This document shows, in pieces, positions 48,236-59,186 of a stretch of DNA of 64,000 nt (its first letter is position 1; the number at the start of each line of letters is the position of its first letter). Made by a program: the position numbers and the translations under genes. The notes under the pieces were generated by a model that saw only the letters and a list, made by a program, of their open reading frames with translations, ran no database searches and was not told the DNA's origin. This DNA is from Eopsaltria australis (Eukaryota > Chordata > Aves > Passeriformes > Petroicidae), in assembly GCA_034509425.1 (NCBI GenBank), contig JAVTVJ010000117.1:620001-684000 (forward strand). The letters run 5' to 3'.

Positions 48236-48382
48236 TCACAGAATCACAAATGGTTTGGGCTGAGGGACCTTAAAGACCATCTACTTCCAACACCCCTGTC
48301 ACAGTCAGGGACACTTTCCACTAGACCAGGTTTCTCAGGGTCCCACCCATCCTGGCCCTGAACATTTCCAGGGAAACATCAG
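48236..48382 (-). mobile_element. CR1 LINE 3' end fragment
   Basis: The plus strand reads TCACAGAATCACAAATGGTT, TGGGCTGAGGGACCTTAAAG, ACCATCTACTTCCAACACCC, CAGGGACACTTTCCACTAGA, CCAGGTTTCTCAGGGTCCCA and a CCTGAACATTTCCAGGGAA block. This is CR1 read backwards from its tail, 5'-truncated. Confidence 0.92.
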
Positions 48383-49289
48383 CATTCACATGGGGAGGTG
48401 CAAAAGAATATATGTTGCTGATATTTCGTGTTTTTCAGTTAAGCAGAAGATAAGTGGTGTTGCTCAAGGGAGTTATTTTGCAGGTGTTGGAGAAGAAAGA
48501 AGAAAAGATGTGTCAGTCCCTTGACCAAAGCTGAAGGGGAAGTCAGTGTGCTCCCCTGGTCTGTCAGACTTCCATCTTGAAAAAAGACGGAGGCAAAGTA
48601 GTGTTCTTTATTAAAAATGCCAAATATGGAAATCTACTTTTAATTATCATTCACATGGCAAGTCATACAGCAATCCTAGCCACTAGAAAGTAGAAATAAA
48701 GACTTTTAAAATTTATTTTGGACTAGTACTAGAAACATTGAGATAGCTATTCCTGTGTGAGAGCTGTTATACGGCTGCTGATGCACACATTTGTTGGTGT
48801 ATGTTTTGCAGCTAGAAGTTTGCATAATAATAACTTTACAACTTATTTACCAGCTCTGGATGATTTTGAGCTAGGATTTTGTTAACTCATATTTTCTCAC
48901 ATTTCTCAGGATATTGTGTACATGTGACAGGGAGGTTTATGGATAGGAATAAAACGTCAAGTGTCTGTGAAAATCAATGTTCACATGTTTCATAAAGAAG
49001 TGGGAGATACTCGAGAAATGTTTTCATATGTATATTGTGCTAAAGTATTTTGACTACAGTTACTCAGAGTTTTCTGAAATGGGATGCTCATTTATGCAAT
49101 TCTTGATTAGCTATAATCTCTTGCATTGTTCAGCAGTAACCAGGACATTTTTGAATTCAAAAAACCACAGTGATCTCAGGGTCTGCAGTTTCATCATAGA
49201 ATGACATTATTTAATAGATCATTGCTGTTTCCTGCTAGCTGTGTTTCTGCTGTGAAGGAGGTAGTAATTATAAAATAATTATTTCCATG
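48383..49289. other. unique spacer
   Basis: Nothing recognisable. Confidence 0.5.
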
Positions 49290-49324
49290 GTTGTTCAGTT
49301 GTTCAGTTGTTAAGTTGTTCAGTT
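49290..49324. repeat. 8-bp tandem repeat GTTGTTCA
   Basis: Four tandem copies of GTTGTTCA, the third with one substitution (GTTGTTAA), followed by a partial GTT. Confidence 0.93.
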
Positions 49325-49602
49325 AGATGAATATAGCATTTCAAGAGAGTAATATGTTACAGAAGGCTTAAGAACTTGCTTACATTCCTGCTTTGCAGAC
49401 ACCAACTTTCTGTACAGTGAGCACACTACCAGGTCTGACCTTTTATCAGGGCTCAAATTCACCATGTCTTGTCACTCTCTTTGTGTAAGTTTTTCAGAAT
49501 CTGCCCAGGTTATCCTACCCCGTTGGACAGATACTCTGATGTTTAATTTTCTTTCTGCCATGTTGAATCACCTTTCAGTCACAAATTGTGTGTCTGGCTT
49601 TC
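49325..49602. other. unique spacer
   Basis: Nothing recognisable. A 62-codon plus-strand frame (49464-49652) runs from here into the CR1. Confidence 0.5.
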
Positions 49603-49785
49603 ATAAAATCATAGAACACCCTGAGTTAGAAAGGAACCACCAGGACCACTGAGTCCAGCTTTTGGCCCCATACAGGACAACCCCAAAAATCCCACCATGT
49701 CCCTGGAATCATCCAAATGCTTCTTGAACTCTGATAGGTTTAGGGCCATGACCAATTCCCTGGAGACCCTGTTTGGTTATTGTTA
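49603..49785 (-). mobile_element. CR1 LINE 3' fragment (third subfamily)
   Basis: The plus strand reads AAAATCATAGAACACCCTGA, GTTAGAAAGGAACCACCAGG, ACCACTGAGTCCAGCTTTTG, GCCCCATACAGGACAACCCC, AAATGCTTCTTGAACTCTGA and CCAATTCCCTGGAGACCCTG. This is the CR1 group whose tail joins a complement of AGTTGGAAGGGACC. It is 5'-truncated. Confidence 0.9.
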
Positions 49786-49948
49786 AGGTTTGGACAATTT
49801 CTTTTTCTACTCATCACCATACCTTAGCTGTCTCCATGACAAATAGCAAATCCTTCTGTGATGTGAAACTGGCTTTAAACATCCACAATCTTAAAGCAAC
49901 TCATTTCCAGGACCCTGGGTCTCCAGAGTTCAGCCATGTGCCAGCCAG

Positions 49949-50106
49949 CTCTCTTCTCTCTCTTCTCTCTTCTCTCTTCTCTCTTCTCTCTTCTCTCTTC
50001 TCTCTTCTCTCTTCTCTCTTCTCTCTTCTCTCTTCTCTCTTCTCTCTTCTCTCTTCTCTCTTCTTTCTCTCTTCTCTCTTCTCTCTTCTCTCTTCTCTCT
50101 CTCTCC
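49949..50106. repeat. polypyrimidine (CTCTTCT)n microsatellite
   Basis: 158 bases of uninterrupted C and T. The unit CTCTTCT is the reverse complement of the 7-mer at 9248-9366, so the two arrays are inverted copies of the same repeat about 40 kb apart. A short unit shift occurs near 50063-50070. Arg-Glu and Leu-Ser frames on the two strands are artefacts. Confidence 0.97.
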
Positions 50107-51812
50107 ATTCCCATTAAAATGTGCATCACAGAGTGTGTTGAATTACCCACATGATACCACAGCAGTGTTAAAAAATGTCTGGACCCTCACACAATTGCTC
50201 AAATGAACTTCCACAAACATTTTTTGTTTTTCCACACACATTTCAATCCCTCCAGATGGAAATCAGGAAAGAAGTGATCACTGTCATCACTGATGCCACA
50301 GAGGACATAGCCAACCTCAACTCAAGCCTGTGATTCTTGATAATGAGGAGTAAACTATGGAAAAAATATGAAAGAAAAAAGCAAATAGCAGAAAACCAAG
50401 TACTGTATAGTTGTGTGGGAAGAAGTTGAAATGCAATGCGAGCAATCCATAGTAATCAAAAAACACCGGACTAATCAGACCCAAAAACAAGGCAAGTACC
50501 AAAGTGATATCTCTATAGACAGGACTCTCAATGTGGAAGCTCCTCTGAAATTTGAGAAAGAAAAAAGTACAGTATCATTTATGTCCAACAAGAAAATAAT
50601 TGTAGAAATCTTACATTTTTAAAAGTGTGTGGAGTTTTGGCAGAAAATGTCAACTGGAATACTTCAGTTTTCCTTCAGTCAAGCATTTTTATAGAAAACT
50701 TTTCTTTTAGTAGCTTAGTGTGTACCAGGTACCTAAATAAAGAAAAAAAATAAAATCACCCCTATGTGACTCATCTAAGTTTACATGGAAAACAAACACC
50801 AACAGAAGCTAGAAATAAAAAACATATTTCCTGGTCTGTTGACTAACAGTTTAACTACTGGTCTCATCTTTCCCCCCTGGAAATATGATTTAGATGAGGA
50901 AGAATCTTTCCCCTGCTTGCTATAGGATAAAATATGATTTTTCAGTGTTATGGGGATTAAAAATTTGAAATTTCTGATTTATTCACACACACATACACAC
51001 ACAAAAAAAGACACAAAAATTATACAAAAATAGAATATAGTTTTTAAGTTGATAAAGAATATTATAACTAAATAATTCACTCACTGCAAAGGGAAAATAA
51101 AACTCTTGAGAATAAACACCTGTGAAGGAAAGTTTTCTGACAGGTAAAAGAAGAGAGAAGAAGCTGTTTCTTTAGTCCAAACCTTCTACTAATTGTCTCT
51201 CTGTCTTTCACTCTGCATTCCCAAGCTGGCTTTTAAAATCTCTGGCAGAGCACCAGCTATGCAGCCACTAAACCATCCAGTCACTTCCATCCAATTAGAC
51301 CTGATTTATTCCTTTTTAAAGGGCCAACTACAGCAATCTCAGCTTTGGGACTGATGGATAATGACTCTGATGCAGTATTTGACCCATTTATATTGTATTA
51401 GAGTGTTTCACAGAAAATTCAGGGCTAGTCCTATCAGAATTTGCCTAAAGAGATGGAAATATCTCTGATTTTTTTTTTTGTTCAGATTTTTTGGTATATT
51501 CTTTGCAGAGAGAAGTAACTTTTAATTACCTTAGTTAAATGCACCTTGTTCATGTGCCTTTTTTTTTCACTTCATTCTCACTGGATGTGCATCTAAGATG
51601 TTCCAATACTGCCAACTCTTGCTTCCTATTTCCTACATTGGACTCTGGATTCCACTAAAAGTGTGCTTTGTCTTTCAGCATTTATCAGTATCTTCTTGAC
51701 AGCAAATGAAGAACAATTTTTAGACGATTCACCAGGCTGTTTCCATGTCATCTTAGACTTGATATCTCTCAAAGGATCCTGTCTTCAGAAGGATACACTG
51801 CGAAAAAAAAAA
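50107..51812. other. unique AT-rich DNA
   Basis: No gene seen. An imperfect CA run followed by A (about 50984-51009) is the only simple repeat of note. Confidence 0.5.
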
Positions 51813-52035
51813 GAAGTTCAGACTAGATATAAGGAAAAAGCTTTTCCTCATAAGGACCATCAAATATCAGAACAGATAGTCCTGTCAAGCCATGCCCTTG
51901 GCCACCCTTGGAGATTTTCTAGACTAGAGTGAACAAAACTTGGTTTGGCCTCACATCTGACCATGCTTTAAACAAGAGGTGGACTAGATGTTTTCCTCAG
52001 ACCTCTTCCAAGCTGAAACCTCCTGTGATCGTGCA
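51813..52035 (+). mobile_element. diverged CR1 LINE 3' end
   Basis: In order: AAGTTCAGACTAGATATAAG, GAAAAAGCTTTTCCTCATAA, a TCAAATATCAGAACAGATAG block, CCTTGGAGATTTTCTAGACT, GAACAAAACTTGGTTTGGCC, ACAAGAGGTGGACTAGATGT, TTTCCTCAGACCTCTTCCAA and a CCTCCTGTGATCGTGC tail. Old copy. The two frames through it (51663-51932 and 51929-52192) are not genes. Confidence 0.75.
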
Positions 52036-53735
52036 AATGAGGGTCAGTAAGACCAGGGGACCAACCTCAGAATTCTTTTTATTGACTCTGCCTATGTTTC
52101 ATGAGGACAAAGTATTCCCTTTATCTGAACTTATTGATTATTTTGGGGCTAACTCAGTGGGAAATCTCACTTTTTGTTCTGTTGGAGGCTGAAGCACACG
52201 ATAATTTGCCAGTAACTGTGCAGGAGTGTGTATCTTCCCATCATCCATCTCAAAATAAAAGTCAGATTGGAAAAATCTAGGGTGAAGCAAGACATCAAGA
52301 CAGCCAGTGATGAAAGAGGTGAAATTTTATTGAAGTGCTCTCTGGAACAAAGAGGTCTGAGATGGATTCTTTTCTCTCAAGTGTGATATCAGTGCAGGAG
52401 CTTGTAAATGTCTCTACATTTCATAAAGCCACCTGTAAAGCAGAAACAAGGCATCATTTCTTTCAGCTTAACACCATGAGACTCTTCATACAGGCTGTCT
52501 TTGTGCACTTGTTTGCAGAGTGTGCAGCATATTAAAGTCTGCCCCAGTCCTGTCTAAGCACTCCAGATGCTGCTGTAATACTCTGAGACAGGAACTGGGG
52601 CAGAAAGGGGCATTTGGCTCAAATTAATAGAAAAAGTTTAATATGACCCATCAGTCTTTTCTTGTTATATTACTGCATTTCTAATGGGGAAGAGTTTAGA
52701 AAAGCTAAAATACCAGTACCAGTTTTCTGGCTGTTCATTGTATTTAGGTGCTAGTGTTGTGAGTGCTGCTTCTATCTTTAAACAGGGAGGTAGAAGACAA
52801 GATGGCCTACATGATCCTATTCCTTTCATCTAGAAGTAATAATTTCTGCTCCCAAAATATTCTTTAAAATTCAACAGAGACATTGTTTTTCTTTTTGATC
52901 AATAAGTGCATATTAATCTCAGATTAAATAGCACAATAACTTAGTGGTGATATGCCAGAATTGGACAAAAAGATCAGTGAGTATTTCAGTATTTGCTATT
53001 ACTATCTCTCTGTAGTTTTTCCCAGTGAATAGATTAATAGCACTGATCTTCTCCATCGGGGCTTGGAAATGGGAATCAGTCATAGAGTTCTGTGACCTGG
53101 AGGTGACATTAATTATCATTAGAGTCTAAGAATTGCACTGACAGGAAGAGGGATGCTGTAATGGAATTCCAGAACCAGCACCCTTCTTAGATCTTTTTAG
53201 ACACTTTCAACAAATTTTCTCCTCTCTCTGAATCTCTCACTGCATCCTTTTAGCACTTCACTTTGTATCATCCATCAGAGCACAGCTGACACATCTTTCT
53301 TCTTTCTTCCTTTCCTCTGGATGACCCTGCTTTTCTCTTTCTTCATGAAGTGACTCCTATGAATTCCTACAGTGTTTTATTGTGAAAGGATATTGTTTAG
53401 CAGGCATTTGGCCATAAGTGGAGACCTTTCACTTATCTACAATGGTCTCACTACAGAACATTGCTCTTCCTTTCCTGAAGTGCAGAGGGGAGAAGATTGT
53501 TTAGTCCCCATTTGTACCCTCCTTAAAAGAAATTTTCTTTCCACCTTTTCTAATCACAGCATAGGTAACTGAGGGTGTTTAATACTGAGTGATTGTGCTG
53601 CATAAGAGTGACACAGGCCCTAACCAGACTGTAGATGATATTTTGGAACTCTAAAACTTTTGTTGAGTCGAGTCCTCCAAGAATAAACATCTCAAGTGGA
53701 TACTGGTGTTCTGCTAGGTGTTATTTTGTATTATA
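52036..53735. other. unique DNA
   Basis: No gene, RNA or repeat family recognised. Confidence 0.5.
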
Positions 53736-54497
53736 AACATCACCAAGTTCAACAGGGCCAAGTGCAAGGTCCTGTGCCAGGTTTGGAGCAATCCCGATAT
53801 CAATACAGACTGGAGAAGGAATGGACTGAGAGCAGCCCAGTGTGGAGGATTTGGGGATATTGCAAATGAAAAATTGGACGTGAACCATCAATCTGCACTC
53901 ACAGCCCAGAAAAACAACCATGGCCTGGGCTGATCCCACAGAGGGGACAACAGGTAAGGGAGGGGATTCTGCCCCTCTGTTCTGGTGAGATCCCATCTGC
54001 AGTGCTGCATCCAGTGTTTTTCCCAGCACAGGAAGGACAGGGAACTGCTGCAGAGGGTCCAGAGAATGATCACAAAAATTATCAGAAGACTGAAACACCT
54101 CTCCTGTGAAAAGAGGCTGAAAGAGTTGGGGCTGTTCATCCTGGAGAAGAGAAAGCTTCTGGGAGACCTAACAGCAGCTTTCAATTTATAAAAAGGATTT
54201 ATAGCAAAGAAAGAGAAAGATATTTTTACCAAGGTCTGTAATGATAGAATGAGGGGTAATGGGTTTAAACTGATGGAGGATAGTTTTAGATTGAACATAA
54301 GGAAGAAACTTTAGAGGGAGAGGCTGCCCAGAGAAATGGTGGATGCCTCACCATGGGTAACATCTATGGTCAAGCTGATGGGTCTTTGAGCAATCTGATC
54401 TAGTGGGAGTTGTACCTGCTCATGACAAAGGAGTTGGAATAGATGATTTTTAGTGGCTGCTTTCAACCCAAACCATTCTATGATTCTATGATTTTCT
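53736..54497 (+). mobile_element. CR1 LINE, ~760-bp 3' part including end of RT frame
   Basis: One of the most complete CR1 copies here. Translation from 53736 gives the KFNRAKCKVL-type segment found just downstream of the CR1 reverse-transcriptase core, ending at a stop at 53931-53933. A second phase (53985-54191) carries the RVQRMITKIIRRLKHLSCEK and KELGLFILEKRKLLGDLTAA segments. The frame is therefore broken by at least one frameshift near 53.94-53.98 kb. It is followed by the untranslated 3' blocks (AGGGGTAATGGGTTTAAACT, AGGCTGCCCAGAGAAATGGT, TTTGAGCAATCTGATCTAGT) and a good tail CTATGATTCTATGATTTT. The catalytic core is absent because of 5' truncation, so the copy is dead. Antisense frames of 125 and 136 codons are repeat artefacts. 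Confidence 0.95.
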
Positions 54498-55887
54498 GCA
54501 TTTGCAACCTCAACCACAAAATACTTCACTGTTCACTGAGTTGTGTTGATACTTTGCCAATAAGCACACTAAAATAGTATTGAGGAGGTTACTAAGACAT
54601 TATTTCTTGGTTTTGGGTTTCTTGCAGTGTTTAATGAGCCACATTAAACCTTCCAGAATCTCAGATTATTAGACAGATGAACATGAGTTGTAAAAGTAAA
54701 CTCCACATTTAATTGGGGACCTGCATATCAGCACTGTTTATTGTGAACCCTCTGGGACAAAGTTTTCAGTTTATGCATAGATTATTAGAACACTGCTTAC
54801 TGCTACCTCAAGTAGGCAAATCCAAAATGTTTCACATAAAAAAAAAAACACTCTGTAGCTCTTCCTCTGCATTTGCATTCTTTGGATTAACAAGTACTGC
54901 TGATCTGTATAGCAACAGAACTCCTCAGAGTCCACTTTAATGATTTGCATATGCAATACCCCACTAAAATCAAATACATTATTTTTGCACTCAGAAGTAA
55001 TCTAATATCTTGCTTCTTTGACCTATATTCCACGTGTGCTGTTTAGTGTATGCTGTCACAGAGCCAAAGCCTGTGGTTAGTACTTAATTAATATGCTTCT
55101 GTTATGCACTCATTAGCACTTCAGTTAAAATCTCCAGATGCTGGAGATAAATAGATCCATGAAACCAATTGCAGTACATGTTCCAACCAGCAAAATAGCG
55201 GCGTAATTCCCCATATAGGATAATATTCACTTAAAAGCTCTCATCTCTCAATACTGGAAAAACAGCTTTCATTGTTTTAAAGTGATATTATGGATAATGA
55301 TGTATGGGAAGAGGAAGACAGAAGAGAGGGGAAGAAGAAAAGGAGTGAAGATGGTAAGTCTTCAGTTTCTCAAAAGTCTGTGAACTTTCTTTTTGTTATG
55401 TTTGTTATAGGACAAAGTAACATCTTAAATCACTATGTTCCAATTCAATAGTTTCAATTAACTATTCCAATTATACAGCAAAATATAGCTAACCTTTGAG
55501 TTATGCAAAAGAGTACTGCCTTGTTTGCCTTTTATAATGTTTATGTTTAAAACTTTTTTACAAGGCTCTCATGTAACTTTCAAGGAGATGTTTTCATGAA
55601 TCTGGGACCCTTTATGTGCTTAAGAGTTTGAACTAATTCATTAATACACTGTATTTCTGTTGTTATTACTGGTAAAGTATCCAGCAGCTTTACAAATGGG
55701 CTAAGCCTTCCTTGTTCAAGGTATTTCACAAACACAGGCAAGAAGGCATCCTTTGCAAGACAATTTTACTGAGTGAAATGTGAGAGCTACAGGTAAAGAT
55801 GTAGAGATTCAAACTCTTACACATGAGTATGCTGGTGATTTTAACACAGTTGAATTGTCCCTCCCCTCTCTGAGCTTCATGAATCCT
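54498..55887. other. unique AT-rich DNA with POU-type palindrome
   Basis: 54940-55250 is dense in homeodomain- and POU-like motifs, including an octamer ATTTGCAT at 54943 that is part of the palindrome TTGCATATGCAA. Candidate conserved non-coding element. No exon seen. Confidence 0.45.
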
Positions 55888-56615
55888 AGAATGGTTTAGA
55901 TTGGAAGAGACCTTAAAGATCAGCCAGTTCCAACCCCCTGCCATAGGCAGGGACACCTTCCACTAGAGCTGGTTGCTCAAAGCCCCATCCCACCTGGCCT
56001 TCAGCACCAGTGCTTCATCAACATCACAGTAAAAAATGTCTTCCTAATATCTAATTTGAGCCTACTGTCTGTCAGTTTAAAATCATGCCTTTGTCCTATG
56101 ACTCCATGCCCTTGTCAAAAGTCTCTCTCCAGCTCTTCCCAGTACCCTCTAGGCACTGGAAGATCTCACCAGAGTGGAGCAGAGGAGCAGGATTCCCTCC
56201 CTCACCCTACTGCCCACATTGCTCTAGATGCAGCCTGGGATGGAGATGTTTTCCTGGATTGAAAGTGCACATTGCTGAGTCATGTCCAGCTTCCCATCTG
56301 CCAGCAGCCCCAAGTCCTTCCTGGCAGGGCTGTTCTCAATCCATTCTCTGCGCAGCCTAGGGATTTCCCAAGCCCCAGTGGAGGAGCCTGCCCTTGGCCT
56401 CATTGAACTTCATGAGGTTTGCATAATCCCACCTCTCCAGCCTTTTCAGGTCCCTCTAGATGCCACCCCTTCCCTCCAACATGTGACTGCCCCACACAGT
56501 TTGGTGTCACCAACAAACTCACTGTGAGTGCACTTGATCCCACTGTCCGCATCTCCAACAAAGATGTCAAACAATGCCAGTCCCTGCACCAAACCCTGGG
56601 AAACACTGCTCATTT
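55888..56615 (-). mobile_element. CR1 LINE, ~730-bp 3' part with RT motif C and internal deletion
   Basis: On the plus strand the element begins at the tail (ATCCTAGAATGG), passes through the CAGGGACACCTTCCACTAGA block and AAAAAATGTCTTCCTAATAT. It then enters the coding part read backwards. On the minus strand the most 5' part encodes the region around reverse-transcriptase motif C; the catalytic FADD-type box reads FVGD (56497-56520), so a catalytic Asp is lost. Next come the CTHSEFVGDTKL and KDLGLLADGKLDMTQQCALS segments, interrupted by stops. About 250 bases expected between the RPHLEYC-type region and the last untranslated block are missing near 56165. Together these show a dead copy with an internal deletion. 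Frames of 61-91 codons on both strands are fragments of it. Confidence 0.93.
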
Positions 56616-58531
56616 TTTGCTCCTTTGTCATCCCTCAGACAATATGGATGTGGTAGATGCCCTAAGCGTCTGAAGCAGAACCAGCCCCCTTTAATTAGAA
56701 AAGTAAATTGAGTTCAGAGATCTGTTCAATGTTTAAACTTTCTGCTCTTTGTCCTATGAGACCACTGAGCTCATGGACACTACTGAAATAAACCGAGTGA
56801 AATCTCCTCTGAGGTGGGATTAAGGAAAACTGACCTCTTCTCAGGAGTTCTGTCACCTTATTTCTCAAAACTTGTCAGGCTATCTGCAAGAAGGTCCTTT
56901 TATAATTTTTTCATGTAAAAAGTGCTCAGCACAACTCATGCAATAATTTTTTGAAAGTCAGTGTTCTCCACTTCCTTATCATTAACTCTGTCAAGGAATG
57001 TAAGGATGACTTTTCAAATCAAAGGATATTCTGTGAGTCTCTCTATCAAAATATTAGTTTTTTAGATGTTCCTAAGGCAAGAGTGAGTAGGAAAAATGCT
57101 GAGCATTTAAGCTCTTGAGATGGAATAATCTAGTCCTAGCACCTTTTAAAATAAGCTCAAAGTAGACCTGCCTGTTCCCTCTGATGCAGAGAAGAAAGAC
57201 AGGGTAGTAAGATGGAGTGACAGTTTTACTTGTGCAAAAGGAAGAAAATAGTCTTTGGAGGCAAAATTTTGAGAAGGTGAGCAGACCTGAGCAGACATTT
57301 GTCCAGCCCTGAAAAGCACCACAACACCAAGACTGAATTTAGCAGAATACTGTAGAATACACTGTTTAAAAGCAACAGAAAGAGAAGAGTGCTAAGCCTC
57401 ACTTTCAGTGGAAGTTTCAAGGGCAACTGAAGGAGAGATCCCTCTCTAGTGTGATAGTAAAGATTTTTCCATATATATTAAAAGTGAAATGAGGTGTCAG
57501 AGAAATATCAGGATTTCTGGTAGCTTTTCCAAAGTTATGGCTTTGATCAGTGTAAGGCTGATCCCTCTCTAACCCTTTTTCTTTTTCTCTAACTCTGCAT
57601 TCTTTCTCAATTAGAATATTTCAGCAGGCTTGTTATCAGACTGTTCTTCCCAGAGAAGTTATTTTTGTATTTAATCCACAATGTCAGGTGACTGAGCAAA
57701 ATGCTTAAGGGAATTGATTACCATTTTTTAACTCTATGATTTGTTTTTTTTTTCCCTTGGTCATTCATTCTTACAGTAGATAGGCAGATAGACATATTGT
57801 TTATTTTTAATCCATATATGTATTCTGGCAATGTCTTGTACACTGTCATTGTCTCTACAAGTTACACTTAACAGGCAGATCAGGTCTCATACAGGCAGAA
57901 AAAAAAAAATATATATATATATATTTAATATCCTTTGGGTTTCTTTGATATCCATGCATAATTTGCAATGGGAAAATACACAGATCGAAAGTAACTTAAA
58001 AATGAGGAAAAAAGAATTTTTAGGTTTAGCCAAACAGTAACTTAAAAAATTCACTTTCTGCTGTAGTTTTACATTTAAAATAGTCATAGCTCATTTGGGG
58101 CTTCAGTAATTCCCAAATAACACTATCTTAAATCTAGTTCAAGGCTTCTTTTCAAGCTTATCCTCTTTCAGACCTTTTTTCTCTGACAAATGTTCTCAAA
58201 CTGTATTTTCTAGCCCGAAGGTTGAACTATGCTTTGGGATGGGTCCAGTGAGGCAAAGCTCCTCCAGAAGGTTATCAATAATTGACTTGCAGTTCCCACT
58301 CCTTTGTCTGATAGCACAAACTCACTGGAAACGACTGCAGCAAGGTAGAGCCAGGAAATCAAACCTTTCTGCTGGTGAAGTAAAATGTGTCTATTCAGGG
58401 TTGCAGGAATCTTCATGCCATGATTTCTGTGTGACAATGACATTATAGCCAATTTCACAGTGGGACAAAAAAATGGATACTACTAATGAGTTCTGGCACA
58501 GATAATCTGTAGTAAAATACATATACATATA

Positions 58532-58534
<3 letters not shown>
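56616..58534. other. unique AT-rich DNA
   Basis: No gene seen. It includes the A/(TA)n tract at 57899-57927. 58210-58460 carries frames of 82 (minus) and 69 (plus) codons, both unrecognised. Confidence 0.5.
57899..57927. repeat. A11 followed by (TA)n
   Basis: A run of A passes directly into about nine TA units. Confidence 0.95.

Positions 58535-58564
<30 letters not shown>
58535..58564. repeat. (AT)15 microsatellite
   Basis: Fifteen uninterrupted AT units preceded by CATATACATATACTC. It lies about 30 bases from the tail of the following CR1. Confidence 0.97.
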
Positions 58565-58567
<3 letters not shown>

Positions 58568-58593
58568 TATGTGGTGTATGTATCATAGAAGTA

Positions 58594-59112
58594 TAAAATC
58601 ATAAAATCACAGAATGGTTTGGGTTGGAAAGGGAGCCATGACCATGTAGTTCCAAACCCCTACCATGCATGGGGACATCTTTCAACAGACCAGGTTGCTC
58701 AGAGCACCATTCAACCTGGCTGTGACCACTTACATGGATGGGTCAGCCACATACATGTCAGCCACAGCTTCTCTGGGCAACCTGTGCCAGGGCCTCATCA
58801 CCCTCTGAGTAAAGAATTTCTTCCTATTATCTGATCTAAACCTACTCTCTGACACTTTGAAGCCGTTCTCCTTTGTCCTATCACTACACCTGTCCCTCTT
58901 CATCTTTCTTGTAGGTTCCCTTGAGGTACTGGAAAACTGCAATTAGGTCACTCCAAAGCCTTCTCCTTTCCAGGCTTGAAAATCCCAATTTTCTCAGCCT
59001 TTCCTCATAGGAGAGGCTCTTTATCCCTGTAATCATCTTGGTGGCCCTCTGGACTCACTCCAACAAGTCAATGTGCTTCTGGTTCTGGGGCCCCCAGGGC
59101 TGGATGCAGCAC
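58594..59112 (-). mobile_element. CR1 LINE, ~520-bp 3' part
   Basis: From the tail (AAATCATAAAATCACAGAAT) the plus strand runs through GGTTTGGGTTGGAAAGGGAG, GACCAGGTTGCTCAGAGCAC, CTTCTCTGGGCAACCTGTGC, AAAGAATTTCTTCCTATTAT, CTAAACCTACTCTCTGACAC and CAGCCTTTCCTCATAGGAGA, and ends near GGGGCCCCCAGGGCTGGATG. On the minus strand the 5' half encodes the terminal RT-frame segment (ATKMITGIKSLSYEERLRKL and [18 protein letters not shown]), still open over a good length. It is 5'-truncated before the catalytic core. It is one of the less decayed copies in the window. Confidence 0.95.
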
Positions 59113-59138
59113 ATTGCTGATTCATGGGGTAGAGGTGC

Positions 59139-59186
59139 AGTATGTGTGTGTGTCTGTACATGTATATGTATATATGTGTGTATATG
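59139..59186. repeat. (TG)n / (TATG)n simple repeat
   Basis: TATGTGTGTGTGTCTGTACA followed by TGTATATGTATATATGTGTG. It begins about 27 bases beyond the end of the CR1. Confidence 0.93.

Noticed and set aside
49773..50154. Frames of 72-114 codons with Leu-Ser or Arg-Glu repeats
   Set aside because: Translations of the (CTCTTCT)n microsatellite.
53721..54298. Minus-strand frames of 125 and 136 codons
   Set aside because: Antisense to CR1 and repeat-derived.
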